The notes beneath the pieces are model-generated. The model saw only the letters and a list, made by a program, of their open reading frames with translations, was not told the DNA's origin and searched no databases. Positions 10,539 to 21,052 of a DNA stretch of 64,000 bases are shown here, piece by piece (the stretch's first letter is position 1; every line of letters begins with the position of its first letter). The DNA comes from Uloborus plumipes. Lineage: Eukaryota; Arthropoda; Arachnida; Araneae; Uloboridae. The translations under genes were made by a program, and so were the position numbers. The stretch covers positions 1 to 64,000 of the forward strand of contig JAXGGA010000475.1 of the NCBI GenBank assembly GCA_038373865.1, read 5' to 3'.

Positions 10539-11260
10539 CCTAATAACTTTTGAATGAACATTCCGATTTGAACAAATTTTTTTTTGTTGGAAAGATCTCG
10601 GCGAGTACAGCTCATTCCCATATTTGATTTTTCGATTTGAAAAATTTTTGGTTCAACTTTGAACCGTTCAAACAACCTGCCTCGCGATACTAACTTTTTA
10701 ATGAACAGTCCGATTTGAACAAACTTTTTTTTGTTCGAAAGATCTTATCAAGAATACTTCATTCCCGTTTTTAAATTTCCGATTTGAACAATTTTTCGTT
10801 CAACATTGAACCGTTCAAACAAGCTCTCACCCCTAATAACTTTTGAGTGAACCGTCCGATTTAAACAAACTTTTTTTTGTTCGAAAGATCTCGGCAAGGA
10901 TACTTCATCCCCGTTTTTAAATTTCCGATTTGAACAATTTTTCGTTCAACATTGAACCGTTCAAACAAGCTCTCACACCTAATAACTTTTGAATGAACAG
11001 TCCGATTTAAACAAACTTTTTTTTGTTCGAAAGATCTCGGCAAGGATGCTTCATTACCGTATTTAAATTTTCAATTTGAACATTTTTTTCGTTCAACATT
11101 GAACCGTTCAAACAACCTTTCCCCACCTAATAACTTTTAAGTGAACCGTCCGAATTGAATAAACTTTTTTTTGTTCGAAAGATCTCGGAGAGGCTCATTC
11201 CTATATTTCACTTTTCAATTTGAACCATTTTTCGTTCAATGATGAACCGTTCAGAAAAAT
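10539..11260. repeat. Five-copy tandem array, about 147-bp period
   Basis: A unit beginning CTAATAACTTTTGAATGAAC recurs at about 10539, 10690, 10833, 10979 and 11127. Each copy continues with a TTTTTTTTGTTCGAAAGATC-like block and a TTCGTTCAACATTGAACCGT-like block. Copies differ by scattered substitutions and small indels. Spacings of 143-151 bp are not all multiples of three, so the minus-strand open frames here are by-products, not a repeat protein. Confidence 0.8.
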
Positions 11261-12025
11261 TTTAACATGAGCGCCTACGGAGAAATTTAAATTGAATGTT
11301 GATTCTGAACTTCAAGGCGGATTTCCTTCAAACTAACTTTGTAAGAAAATGGTTTTGATAAATAATGTATTGTAAAGTACTTTTCTGAATAATCTTCTGT
11401 GAGGACTCTGATTCCGACTCCGACTCCGCAAACATGGCGGAAATGCAGGCTCAGAAAAAATGACTGACTGGGCAGACGATTTTTTGTTTATTTATTTATT
11501 TGTTTTGTTTAATTTATTATTATTGTTTTTTTTTTTCGGCAGACGATTTTTTTTGTTAACAAAAATTTTTCATTCGCGAGAGCATTTTATTCTTTATTTA
11601 TATTTATTAACTGGCAACGGATTAAAAATGAAATTCGAGACATTTTATTAACGAACGATTTTTTTTCTTTCTTTGATAAAATGTGTTTTGAATGTTCTTT
11701 GTTCTTGTATTTATTTTTTTTTTCTTTTGAAAACGATTGTGGAATTTTTCTGCGGAAGAACTATGACAGTTACATTCTTTAAATGGTGCGGCAAAACTTT
11801 ATTTACTCGTTTATTTACTTTTTACGTGTCTATTTCATCTAATGAGAGGGGTATATTTTGCTTTTAGAAATCAGCTTTAAGTGCTATAAAGGTATGTTTG
11901 ACATAATTTTCAATTTCAGATAATTAATAGAATATTGATCAGATGCTAGAATGCCGATATCGATGTACGGGAAAGTAGGCTCGTTTAGTTCTTGACAGAA
12001 CTTCTTGTTTTAATTATTATCCACT

Positions 12026-12316
12026 GTTAGAACTACAGGTTGTACAAGGCACCTTTAAGGGTCAAACGTTGTAGCACCAGCGGAACCCTCTGAGGGGTGC
12101 CACTTGACTCCCTATGGCACCCTTGGAGGTGCCACTTGGCTCCCTATGGCACCTAATGGGTGTCTTATGGACCCCATGGGTGAACCATGGCACCCTAAGG
12201 AGCCAAATGACCTCTTCAAGGATGTCGTAGAGAGTCAAGTTTAACCCTTCAGGGGGTGCTGCCGGTGCTGCAGCGTTTCACCCTTAAAGGTACCTTGTGC
12301 AACCTGTAGTTCTAAC
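12026..12316. mobile_element. MITE with about 40-bp terminal inverted repeats
   Basis: GTTAGAACTACAGGTTG at the left matches the reverse complement of the right end, and the similarity runs about 40 bp through CACCTTTAAGGGT with few mismatches. The interior (12090-12200) is GC-richer and repeats the word CCCTATGGCACC and its inverse. The target duplication is not clear, so the superfamily is open. Confidence 0.65.
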
Positions 12317-12710
12317 GTTGTACCAACAAAATGAAACATATTACACGTCACATTCACTTTTCGACATAATGATATTGTTTTTATACAGCACAACTTCTGT
12401 GTCCAGTATTTTTTGCCTAGCAGAAAAAAAAAACTTAAAAACTTTAAAAATTTTAATAGTATTAGAAACATTTTTTAGACTAAGAGCTATCGTTGCAATT
12501 TGGTCGCTATATTGGATTAGACATTGCACAAAGGTCGTTGATTTCATTGGGTTTTATGGCGCAAGAGCCCAAATAGGCTATACTGCGAAAGGTCATTGTA
12601 CCGAAAGCAAAGTAACAAAGAGTATATAGAAATAAAGCTGGTTGTTTCTCCTATTGGTCGTCATAATGGGATGGTTTTTATAACGAGCGGTCGTTTCAAC
12701 GAGTGTCGAT

Positions 12711-12877
12711 CAGGGCCGTCATTTCAGTTTTTCCAAAAAGGGGTGGGGGGGGAAGGAAGGGTCCAAACACAATGCAATTTCATCGGAAAACATAAAAACC
12801 ACGCCCATTTTTATGTAAATACATTGATTTCTCAAAGTCGGGGGGGGGGGGATTGACCCCCCGAAATGACGGGTCTG
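12711..12877. mobile_element. hAT-type MITE with 8-bp target duplication
   Basis: The left tip CAGGGCCGTCATTTC and the right tip (reverse complement CAGACCCGTCATTTC) are inverted repeats. The flanks GTGTCGAT (12703-12710) and GTGTCGAC (12878-12885) are an 8-bp duplication with one change, diagnostic of hAT insertion. G-runs near 12740 and 12840 lie inside. Confidence 0.75.
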
Positions 12878-12885
12878 GTGTCGAC

Positions 12886-14185
12886 ATTTTGTCCCACTAT
12901 TTAGGCTCAACTTTTTGTATTTAGTCGCTATCGATTTGTATCATTACTACTTAGTGTGCTCATGCTATTTAGCAAAAAAAAATCCACCTTGTTTATAAAG
13001 CTTTTTGATAACCATTAAAAAAGAATTTTCAAGATGTCTGTTGACTCATGAACTTTACCTTTAAAACTTTGAGAGCTAAGATCGTTCAATTCAGTGTAAG
13101 TTTACTTGCTTTAATGTTGTGCTTTTCACATCAGGACTAACTGCATGCAAATGTGAAACTCGGTTGTTGCAGATCTAAAACTTATTTGTTTGCAGTGGAT
13201 GCCAAAACAATTGGATAAATCTTCGAAAAATTTGACTTGATGATAACGAAAGAAATTAAATTATTATCCCACCTTTTATTTCGGAGGGTACTGTGTTGGT
13301 TGTAGTAATAGAAAAGAATGTTCAGAACTGGATGGTTAAAGTAAGCAAGATTAAAATGAATGTTTCCGTAGAAACTTAATTAATTAAGTCATGCATTTGA
13401 CTCCCTGAGAATTGAAAGTTGGAACTTTGGAATGATAACATCGAATTAAATTCAGTCAGACTTTATAATCCCTTAGGATTATTCAAAGCGCTGAAGTTAT
13501 TCAGAGCTGGAAATTAAAAATAATACTAAGTTAGAATTATTTGACTTCCGTAATATTTTAACGAAGCTGTGTGGCGAATCAAAGAATTCGTTCTGAAGGT
13601 TCGATAACTGAAACTGTTTTCAATGCAGTACAATCGAATAAGATTTAAAGTGAGCGAAGTTTAAAACTTAAAAGTCTGGGAAATGCAATAAATAATTAAA
13701 CTGTTTAATCCACCCCCCCCTCCGGAAATGTTTTTATATAATGAAGTTCTATACTTGCTTAGTTACTTAGAAAAGTCTGACTGCTCATTCAGGCTTCAGA
13801 TCAGTTTTTTTGATGATTTTGCAAGCCACAAATTTAGATAATGTGAAACTGACTTTTGACCATATTCCCCAGTTATATCGGTATGCGTTGGAAGAGTTAT
13901 CTGGGTCAATCCATATTAAATGGATAAAAAAAGTGATACTTTCAAATTGAGCAATTTTGATTGTCCTAAAATTTTATACAGAAAGAGAATTTGGGAAAAT
14001 GAGTAAAAATCTAAATTTTTTAGATTTTTGAAACAAATGTTTTTTGATTTGAAGATGGGGAGGGGGATCGAATTGTGGTAAAGTAGGTATATTTCGAATG
14101 CTTGTAATTTTCTTCGTAATTTAACTACATACAAAAACTTGATGTCATTTTAACGGTCTTAAATCACGCTTTAAAATCATGTATT
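12886..14185. other. AT-rich stretch without recognisable genes
   Basis: Nothing beyond short homopolymers and small unrecognised open frames is visible here. Confidence 0.5.
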
Positions 14186-14189
14186 ATAT

Positions 14190-14804
14190 TGTTACAAATC
14201 TTGTAAATAGTTGTTGTTTTTCCTGCCTTGCATCATTTTCATTAGTTTTGGTTTTATCTGACGTCATGTTGCAAAAGTATCTGAAGATATCACTTCTGCC
14301 ATTTGTATACCGACCCTGAAACACTTTGTAGTTTTTACACATGCCCTACATTTAATAAGCATGAAGACATTTTCGCTCGGAGTGGTTTTCTTTTTATTTG
14401 CTGGAAGTTTCTTGAATGGATTGTTCAATTTATGAATGAAACAGAATACTCCAGATTTTGCTAGAGCGTAGTAGAAATGTCCTTTCGAGTATAAAAAGCT
14501 GGCCTTGAACACAAGTTAGTCAGTTCTTTTCAGATTTTGATTTCTGGAGACTCGTTTTTATTCGCTTTGGGCGAATGTTTGTTTTGCTTTTGTAATTACT
14601 TAATTACTGTTCACGTTAGATACGTGGGGCTGAGTTACTGTTGAGAGTACAGTGTACTGTTTGCTACCTAATTGCTGGATGTTTAGCAATTGTTTCCTGC
14701 TCCTATTGTAAATAGTGTACATACTTGTAAATAAATTTATAGTTACTTCCTCAAGATTGGAATGCTCATTTAAAGAAAGTTGAAGGTGCTACGGACTCGT
14801 TACA
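14190..14804 (+). repeat. 5' LTR of gypsy element
   Basis: It starts TGTTACAAATC and ends CGTTACA. The 3' copy lies at 22872-23485 and a solo copy at 19769-20368. The LTR contains a TATA box (14490-14498) and AATAAA near 14730. The 5' and 3' copies differ by scattered substitutions and small indels, so the insertion is not recent. Confidence 0.93.
14490..14498 (+). promoter_or_regulatory. LTR TATA box
   Basis: TATAAAAAG lies mid-LTR and is conserved in the 3' LTR, while the solo LTR has a TATAAATAG variant. It is the expected core promoter for the genomic RNA, with the start probably some 25-30 bases downstream. Confidence 0.6.
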
Positions 14805-14808
14805 ATTT

Positions 14809-14826
14809 TGGCGCCCAACGTGGGGC
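14809..14826 (+). promoter_or_regulatory. Primer-binding site, tRNA-Lys(CUU)-like
   Basis: TGGCGCCCAACGTGGGGC begins 4 bases after the 5' LTR. It is complementary to the 3' 18 nucleotides, CCA included, of the tRNA-Lys(CUU) sequence common in animals. This would prime minus-strand cDNA synthesis. Confidence 0.8.
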
Positions 14827-14904
14827 ATCTTCAAGGACTTTCTTGGAATTATTATATGTGAACTTGGACTTTTCTTCCTGCGGACTTTTCGACTTCGGAA
14901 TTTT

Positions 14905-16070
14905 ATGGTAATTACTCGAGCAATGGAGGAACAACTGAAACAGCTCCTTGATGCAATCAACGCTGTTAAAAGTGACATGACTGCGAATCAAGAACAATTA
15001 AAGAATGATATGGCGATTATGGTTACTAATCAAGAACAATTAAAAAATGATCTGGCTACTAATCAAGAACAATTAAAAAATGATCTGGCTACTAATCAAG
15101 AACAATTAAAAAATGATCTAGCTACTAATCAAGAACAATTAAAGAGTGATTTAACCGCCAGCATAACTTCAAGTCAAGAAGAGATTAAGAGCGATCAATG
15201 AAAAGTTTGGTGGAAACTAAATTTACCAATATGGAAAATAAAGTGGAGGCTCTAGAAGATCGGATCACCACAGTAGAAAACCACGTGGAAAAGAAAATTA
15301 AAGAACTTGAATCGAAGCTATCAGCATCCTGCAACAACTCAAATGACTGTGTAGCTGCAGCTGGAACTTCTCGTCCATCCATTTAACTGGCCACATTTGA
15401 CGGGAAGACCTCGTGGAATATTTACAAGAAGCAGTTCCTCATCGCTGCAGAAGCAAACTCCTGGGACTCTTCCACGAAAGCCTGTCACCTTGCAGCCTCA
15501 CTGAGAGGAGATGCAGCTGACATACTACAGACCTTCCCAGAGGACAAGCACCGTGACTTCGAAGCCTTATCATCGGCCTTGGAGCTTCGCTTTGGCGAAG
15601 CATGCCAGAAAGAATTCAGCCAACTCCAGCTGAAATCCCGACTCCAGAGGGCTGGAGAGACTTTGCAAGTTTTTGCAGCAGACGTTGAGAGGCTTTCCCA
15701 TCTCGCCTTCTCGAACTGTCCTTCGGATGTTCGCGATAGTCAGGCCCTGAACTACTTCATAGACGGAGTGCGAAGTCCAGAAATTCAGACGGCTCTTCGG
15801 ATGGCGGACATCAAAGATTTTAAATCCGGTCTGGTCTACGCAATGAAGTTCGAGGCTGCACAGCAAACATCCCGCAAGGATCGCCATTCAATCAGGGGCG
15901 TAGAAGTGAATGCCCAGGATTCAAACTCAACACGTCTCTCGGAAGTTGAGCGACAAATCAAAGAGATACTGGGAACCCTGAAGAAGTCTCGCAAAGACCA
16001 AAGTAGACAACCACTGAAGTGCTGGAAATGTGGCGGTGAGGGCCACGTACAAAGGAACTGCGAAGCCTGA
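14905..16070 (+). pseudogene. gypsy gag, broken
   Basis: The gag frame opens at 14905 with a coiled-coil N-terminus. The frame is lost near 15200, since one frame ends at SDQ-stop and a second resumes at MKSLVETKF. A TAA at 15384-15386 interrupts the second frame just before LATFDGKTSW. The capsid-like middle then runs open to TGA at 16068-16070 and ends in one CCHC zinc knuckle, CWKCGGEGHVQRNC, about 16021-16062. Gag would package the element RNA. The pol frame is -1 relative to gag and already open where gag ends, so the intact family probably makes Gag-Pol by -1 frameshifting. Confidence 0.85.
14984..15155 (+). repeat. 33-bp in-frame tandem repeat in gag coiled coil
   Basis: A unit encoding ATNQEQLKNDL recurs about four times in tandem, preceded by a degenerate copy with MTANQEQLKND. 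The period is 33 bp (11 residues), which is a hendecad coiled-coil repeat. The copies at 15050-15140 are nearly identical, so expansion is recent relative to the element. Confidence 0.85.
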
Positions 16071-16222
16071 GGGAAGAGCCCCTCTCCCTCTCCAGCTCAG
16101 GAAAACTAAGCAATGGCAATCTCGCGGGGCGGAGATCGCCAAATTGGAATGAGCCCCATCCCAAAGTTTTCCAGATTTCCTCAAGAAGTGGCGGCTGCAA
16201 TGGACTCTTCATTTACGCATAT

Positions 16223-17844
16223 GTGAATGGGTTTCCCTGCGAAATGATTGTGGACACAGGAGCCAACGTTACCATCATTAGGACTGATGTGGCTCGTCAA
16301 TTTGAACTCAAGATCTTATGGACGCCGCCCTGCGTTACTCTTCAAACTGTGACAGGTGACAAAATCGAGATTGAAGGGAAAGTGAACTTAGAAATAACGT
16401 TCGGAAGCACCACTTGCCATCACACGGCATTCGTCGCTGACATTACAGATCCCTTCATTCTCGGACTGGACTTTTTGAGAAAATTCGATTTTTCTATCGA
16501 CTTTAAAAATAATGAGCTGCACTCGAAGAGAGAAGACATAGCAATTTTCAATGCTGAAAATAACTTAAAATCCGCTCATCAAATAATAGCCCAAACAGAT
16601 TTATTGATTCCCCCTAGATCAGAAATACTAATACCTGGCTCCATCAATGAAAACAACAGCTTTAAATTCGGCCTAATTGAATATCCTAACCAGAGTAATA
16701 GCTCAAAAGGAGTACTAGTGGCATCTACGCTTGTAGACCTTTCAAGGAATGCAGTTCCTGTGAGAGTCGCCAATGTGAGTGAAAGACCGAGGAATATTAA
16801 GAAAGGAGAAGTGTTGGCAACTTGTACTCCCGTAAACTGCATCATCAGAAGAATTGATTCCTCCGAGACTGTGTCTTCCGAGTCCTTGATTTCGAAATTA
16901 ATTGAGAGTACACCATTATCGAAGGATCAAAGATACGCTGCCGAAAAATTGGTGGACAACTTCAAGCAGGTGTTTTCATCTACATCCGAAGATGTTGGTC
17001 GCACGAATTTAACGCAGCATAGGATCGACACTGGAGATCCTCCCCCTATCAAGCAGCATCCAAGACGACTACCGTTCGCCAAGAAGGAAGAGGTTGAGAT
17101 CCTCTTGAAAGAGATGCAGGAGAATGACGTTATTGAACCCTCATCCAGTCCTTGGGCATCCCCTATCGTCTTGGTCCGAAAGAAAGACGGCTCCACCAGA
17201 TTTTGTGTTGATTACCGACGCCTGAATGACATCACCAAGAAGGACAGTTACCCTCTTCCACGGATCGATGACACTCTGGACACCCTTTCTGGACACCAGT
17301 GGTTTTCGACCCTGGATTTAAAGAGCGGCTACTGGCAGGTGGAGATACACCCCGACGACCGAGAGAAAACGGCGTTTACAACCGGACAAGGCTTGTGGCA
17401 GTTTAAAGTAATGCCCTTCGGCCTCTGCAATGCACCAGCCACGTTCGAGCGTCTTATGGAATCAGTGCTACGAGGACTCTCTTATGAATCCTGTCTTGTC
17501 TACTTGGACGACATCATCATCATAGGACGCAGTTTTGAGGAACATTTGGCTAATCTTAGGAAGGTGCTGCAAAAGCTTAAGGAAGCCAACCTGAAGTTAA
17601 GCCCGTCCAAATGTAATTTGTTCCGCCGTGAGGTGAACTACCTGGGTGACATTATCTCTTCTGAGGGTGTACGAACAGATCCAGATAATGTATCCGCAGT
17701 CAAGAATTGGAGCCGCCCCGAAAATGTCCATCAGCTGCGAAGTTTCCTGGGGCTCTGCACGTACTACAGGAAGTTTGTGAAGGGTTTTTCCAACATTGCA
17801 CGACCTTTGCATAAGCTGACGGAGAGCAAACAAAAATTTGAATG
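16223..17844 (+). pseudogene. gypsy pol, protease and reverse transcriptase segment
   Basis: The frame is open from upstream of 16223. There is no ATG at this point, and the first listed codon is GTG inside a continuing frame. The aspartic protease active site IVDTGANVTII lies at about 16244-16276. The RT contains the VDYRRLND block, the LDLKSGYWQV block and the catalytic YLDD at 17501-17512 (then IIIIG). The frame is intact up to FE (about 17842), where the palindromic insertion breaks it. The protein continues after the insertion at 18175. Confidence 0.9.
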
Positions 17845-17897
17845 TATGAAGAGGTATTTCCGGGCTTATAGGCCGTGGTCGATGAGAAAAATGAGTC

Positions 17898-17939
17898 CCA
17901 AACGTTTCGTCGGACACTGCGGTCGACATCATCAGTGAG
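17898..17939 (-). ncRNA. hammerhead-like core, left arm
   Basis: On the minus strand, CTGATGA (complement at 17929-17935) and GAAA (complement at 17905-17908) enclose a segment with GTCG/CGAC complementarity as stem II. ACGT follows as a minimal self-complementary stem III. CTCA before the first box can pair with TGGG after the cleavage position, with one G-T wobble, as stem I. An extra T separates the first box from stem II, so this is not a canonical fold. Confidence 0.42.
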
Positions 17940-18031
17940 TAGTTTGCTGAGACTGATACGCTAGCTTCGGTCGCTCGGGTATTTAAGCAAACCCGAGTGG
18001 CCGAAGCTAGCGTATCAGTCTCAGCAAACTA

Positions 18032-18076
18032 CTCACTGATGATGTCGACCGCAGTGTCCGACGAAACGTTTTGGGA
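18032..18076 (+). ncRNA. hammerhead-like core, right arm
   Basis: This is the mirror copy of the left-arm motif: CTGATGA at 18036-18042 and GAAA at 18063-18066. This copy has one T more than the left arm after ACGT, which shifts the stem I partner by one base. The two copies may therefore differ in activity. Confidence 0.42.
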
Positions 18077-18161
18077 CTCATTTTTCTCATCGACCACGGC
18101 CTATAAGCCCGGAAATACCTCTTCATATTGACGCCGGCCGTGAAAGCCTGAAGAAGTATTT

Positions 18162-19009
18162 AAAAATTTGAATGGTCCAAAGAATGCGAGAATGCATTTC
18201 TACAACTGAAGGAGGCTTTAACATCAACGCCTATTCTCTCTTATCCTCAGCCTGAAAAATCCTTCATACTTGACACTGATGCGAGCCACGAGAGCGTTGG
18301 AGCTGTTTTTATCTCAAGAAATAGACGGTAACGAACATGTCATCGCCTACTGGAGCAAATGCTTATCCAAGTCGGAGCGAAATTATTGTGTCACGAGAAA
18401 GGAATTGCTCGCCATAGTTAAAGCTGTAGAACATTTCCATCATTACCTCTACGGTCGTAAATTCCTGCCCCGGACCGATCATGCCTCTTTAACTGGGCTT
18501 TTGAATTTCAAGAATCCAGAGGGCCAGGTAGCCAGGCGGATACAGCAGCTCCAGGAATATGACGTCGAGATTAAGCACCGAAAAGGTTTGTCACACGGTA
18601 ATGCTGACGCATTATCAAGAAGACCTTGTTCTGAGAACTGCCATTATTGCTCCCGAATAGAGAAACAGTACGGGACGACAATCCCTACTGCCTGTCAAGT
18701 TACTGCTACTTCATCATCTTCAGATCCTGATCCATGGAGTGACGACCAAGTAAGAAAAGATCAGCTTGAAGACCCAGACCTAAAGCCTATCATAGAGTTA
18801 ATAGAAAAGGACAGTCGGCGACCTAGTTGGCAAGACGTTTCTATCTACAGTCCTGCAACGAAAAGATACTGGGCTCTATGGAAATCTCTCCAGTTGCGGA
18901 ATGGCGTCCTGTATCGGAAATGGAAATCTGACGATGGCAAAGCATTCAAATGGCAGTTACTCCTTCCCAGATCAAGAATTCCAGACGTTCTAAAGGAATT
19001 GCACAGTAG
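18162..19009 (+). pseudogene. gypsy pol, RNase H and linker segment
   Basis: The segment resumes after the duplicated target AAAAATTTGAATG. RNase H is recognisable from ILDTDASHESVGAV (first catalytic Asp region), LSKSERNYCVTRKELLAIV, and TDHASL. The RNase H end has HGNADALSRRP, near 18595. A one-base insertion in a T-run near 18308 changes frame, so RNase H is split between two frames. The segment stops at LKELHS, where the DNA transposon entered. Protein homology resumes at 21604. Confidence 0.88.
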
Positions 19010-19768
19010 GGCAATTCCATGCAAGTGTGGAAAAGCGTTGGAAAAATCAAATTACAGCAATGCGTCTGTTTTACATATTTTTCGGTTTAAAAATGTTAGA
19101 AGTTTATTATTTATACTAATTTTTTGTCAAGAATGTAGTATTTTTAGTTTTGCCAGCACTTTGAAGTTGGAAATGGAATATTTAACTTTTGACAAAGCAA
19201 ATGGTCAATCTTTCAACGTTGGTAAGTTTCAATTTTTTTCTTTAGATAACTGTTTTAAAGGAAGAATATTGATTATTACACTTTAATTCAATATTGTAAA
19301 TTGCTAAAACGAGTGTTTTCACTTAAATTAAGTGATTTATGTTAACTTCAAAAATGCACTGTTCTATGTAACATAAGTTACCAAAAACATGTTAAAGTTC
19401 ATGATGTGCATAAACAAAGGGCAATGAAATGTTAACAATGCTATATTTTCTATCTTATAAGTGTGTGTTAAGCAAATAGTTAAAGTTTTTTTTTCAAATA
19501 TTGTCTATTTAATTTTTTGTGCGACAATCAAAACGTGTAACTTAAGTTACCAACATATGCAGGTAATGTAAGTTACCCAAGTAGAACTTAAATACTTGTA
19601 TTTATAAAGAAAGTAAATTGTGAAATAAACCTATGTGGTAAGTAGGAGTAATTTATGCAAGAATTCTTTTGAATTTGTACTCTATTTACTTAATTTAAAT
19701 TAATCATATTTCTTAAAATGTCTCTATTTGTTAATAAGATTACAATACGCCTCTATTATAAATTATAT

Positions 19769-20368
19769 TGTTACAAATCTTGTAAATAGTTGTTGTTTTT
19801 CCTGCCTTGCATAATTTTCATTAGTTTTGGTTTTATCTGGCGTCATGTTGCAAAAGTATCTGAAGATATCACCTTTATCACTTGTATACCGGCCCTGTAA
19901 CGTTTTGTAGTTTTTACACTTGCCCTAACTTTAATAAGCGTGAAGACATTTTCGCGTGGTTTTCTTTTTATCACTAGAATTTTTGGATGGATTATGTAAG
20001 TTTATGAATGAACGAACACTCCGGATTTTGCTAGAATATTGTGGACATTTCTTTCCGTGTATAAATAGCTGGCCTTGAACACAGTCAGTTAGTTCTTTTC
20101 AGATTTGATCTGGTGACTCGTTTTTATTCGCTTGGGCGGATGTTTGTTTTGCTTTTGTAATTGCTTAATTACTGTTCACGTTAGATACGTGGTGCTGAGT
20201 TATTGTTGAGAGTACAGTGTACTGTTTTGCTACCTAATTGCTGGATGTTTAGCAATTGTTTCCTGCTTTATTGTAAATAGTGTACATACTTGTAAATAAA
20301 TTTATAGTTACTTCCTCAAGATTGGATTGCTCATTTAAGAAAGTTGAAGGTGCTACGGAGTCGTTACA
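19769..20368 (+). repeat. Solo LTR of the same gypsy family
   Basis: A 600-bp LTR begins TGTTACAAATCTTG and ends CGTTACA, with ATAT on each side (19765-19768, 20369-20372). It matches the LTRs at 14190 and 22872 with a moderate number of substitutions and small deletions. No internal gypsy sequence adjoins it, so it arose by LTR-LTR recombination after an insertion into the DNA transposon. Confidence 0.9.
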
Positions 20369-20567
20369 ATATGTTTCTTTTTGGCTTTCCAGATATTAAT
20401 TCTCTCTAAACAATATTACTGCATTCAGAATATTTAGGAGTAATGTACTATAAATTATTCAGAAATGACTTTTGTTATGATTTAAAGTTATAAAATATGT
20501 GTTAGAAGTAACAAATACAAAACTATTTTATCTCTTACAGGTGAAATACATTTTATTCTGCATTAAA

Positions 20568-21052
20568 ATGCCACTAAACTCTGCAGAAAAGATGCGCTGT
20601 AGAAGGGGTATGAGAAAAGTCATGTGGATATTACAGATTTTTAAATATAAGTTCCTCTTTATGGTATTGAAATATGTTAGAAAAAGCAAAATTTATCAAA
20701 AATACTTTCTGAAGATCCGCACATTGACAATGACCATTTAAGAACTAGAAATTAGCAAACTACGGGGTTTTATTTAGTTAAGTATTTTAAGGAACAAGAA
20801 GAAAAAACAGAGATAAAAGCTGGTAAATGGTGTGTGGTAAAGTACGAAAATACATTGTATCCTTGAGTTGTGACGATTATTGAAGAAAACGAGTTTAAAA
20901 TATAAGTAATGGCTGCTGTTGGAACCAATTAGAAATGGGCAGTAACGACAGATGAAATTTATAATAAGAAAGAAAGAATGATTTGAAAAATTGAATTACC
21001 TGAACTTGTTAATAGCAGCAGCCAGTATAGATTTAAGTCTTATGTTATGTAA
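20568..21052 (+). pseudogene. Decayed transposon protein (MPLNSAEKMR start, K/W-rich C-terminal module)
   Basis: An ATG at 20568 starts MPLNSAEKMR, and a TCTCTTACAG acceptor-like site lies just upstream. After at least one frame change, 20819-21052 reads AGKWCVVKYENTLYP, an in-frame stop, then VVTIIEENEF, KWAVTTDEIY and ERMI pieces. Four nonsense codons interrupt it, but no frameshift lies within this last part. I recall similar N- and C-terminal modules in uncharacterised transposon-borne proteins of invertebrates, but I cannot name the family. No catalytic DDE core is visible between them, so it may be an accessory protein or an internally deleted transposase. Confidence 0.5.

Larger units (their letters stand above)
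17845..18161. mobile_element. Palindromic Penelope-type insertion with paired hammerhead-like cores
   Basis: A nearly perfect inverted repeat spans 17845-18127, with arms of about 138 bases and a loop of a few bases. The arms differ at only a few positions. A short unpaired tail follows (to 18161) with GCCGGCCGTGAAAGCCTG, the terminal word shared with the Penelope relic at 9355-9941. The insertion is flanked by the 13-bp duplication AAAAATTTGAATG (17832-17844 and 18162-18174) inside gypsy pol. It has no coding capacity. It looks like two pseudo-LTRs joined head to head. Confidence 0.75.

Noticed and set aside
10418..11043. Minus-strand frames with repeated peptide FERFNVE
   Set aside because: The repeat spacings are not multiples of three and frames change between units, so there is no repeat protein.
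14258..14330. CTGAAGA followed by GAAAC in the gypsy LTR, like a hammerhead core
   Set aside because: The sequence between the boxes has no plausible stem II, and the flanks do not pair as stem I. It is probably chance.
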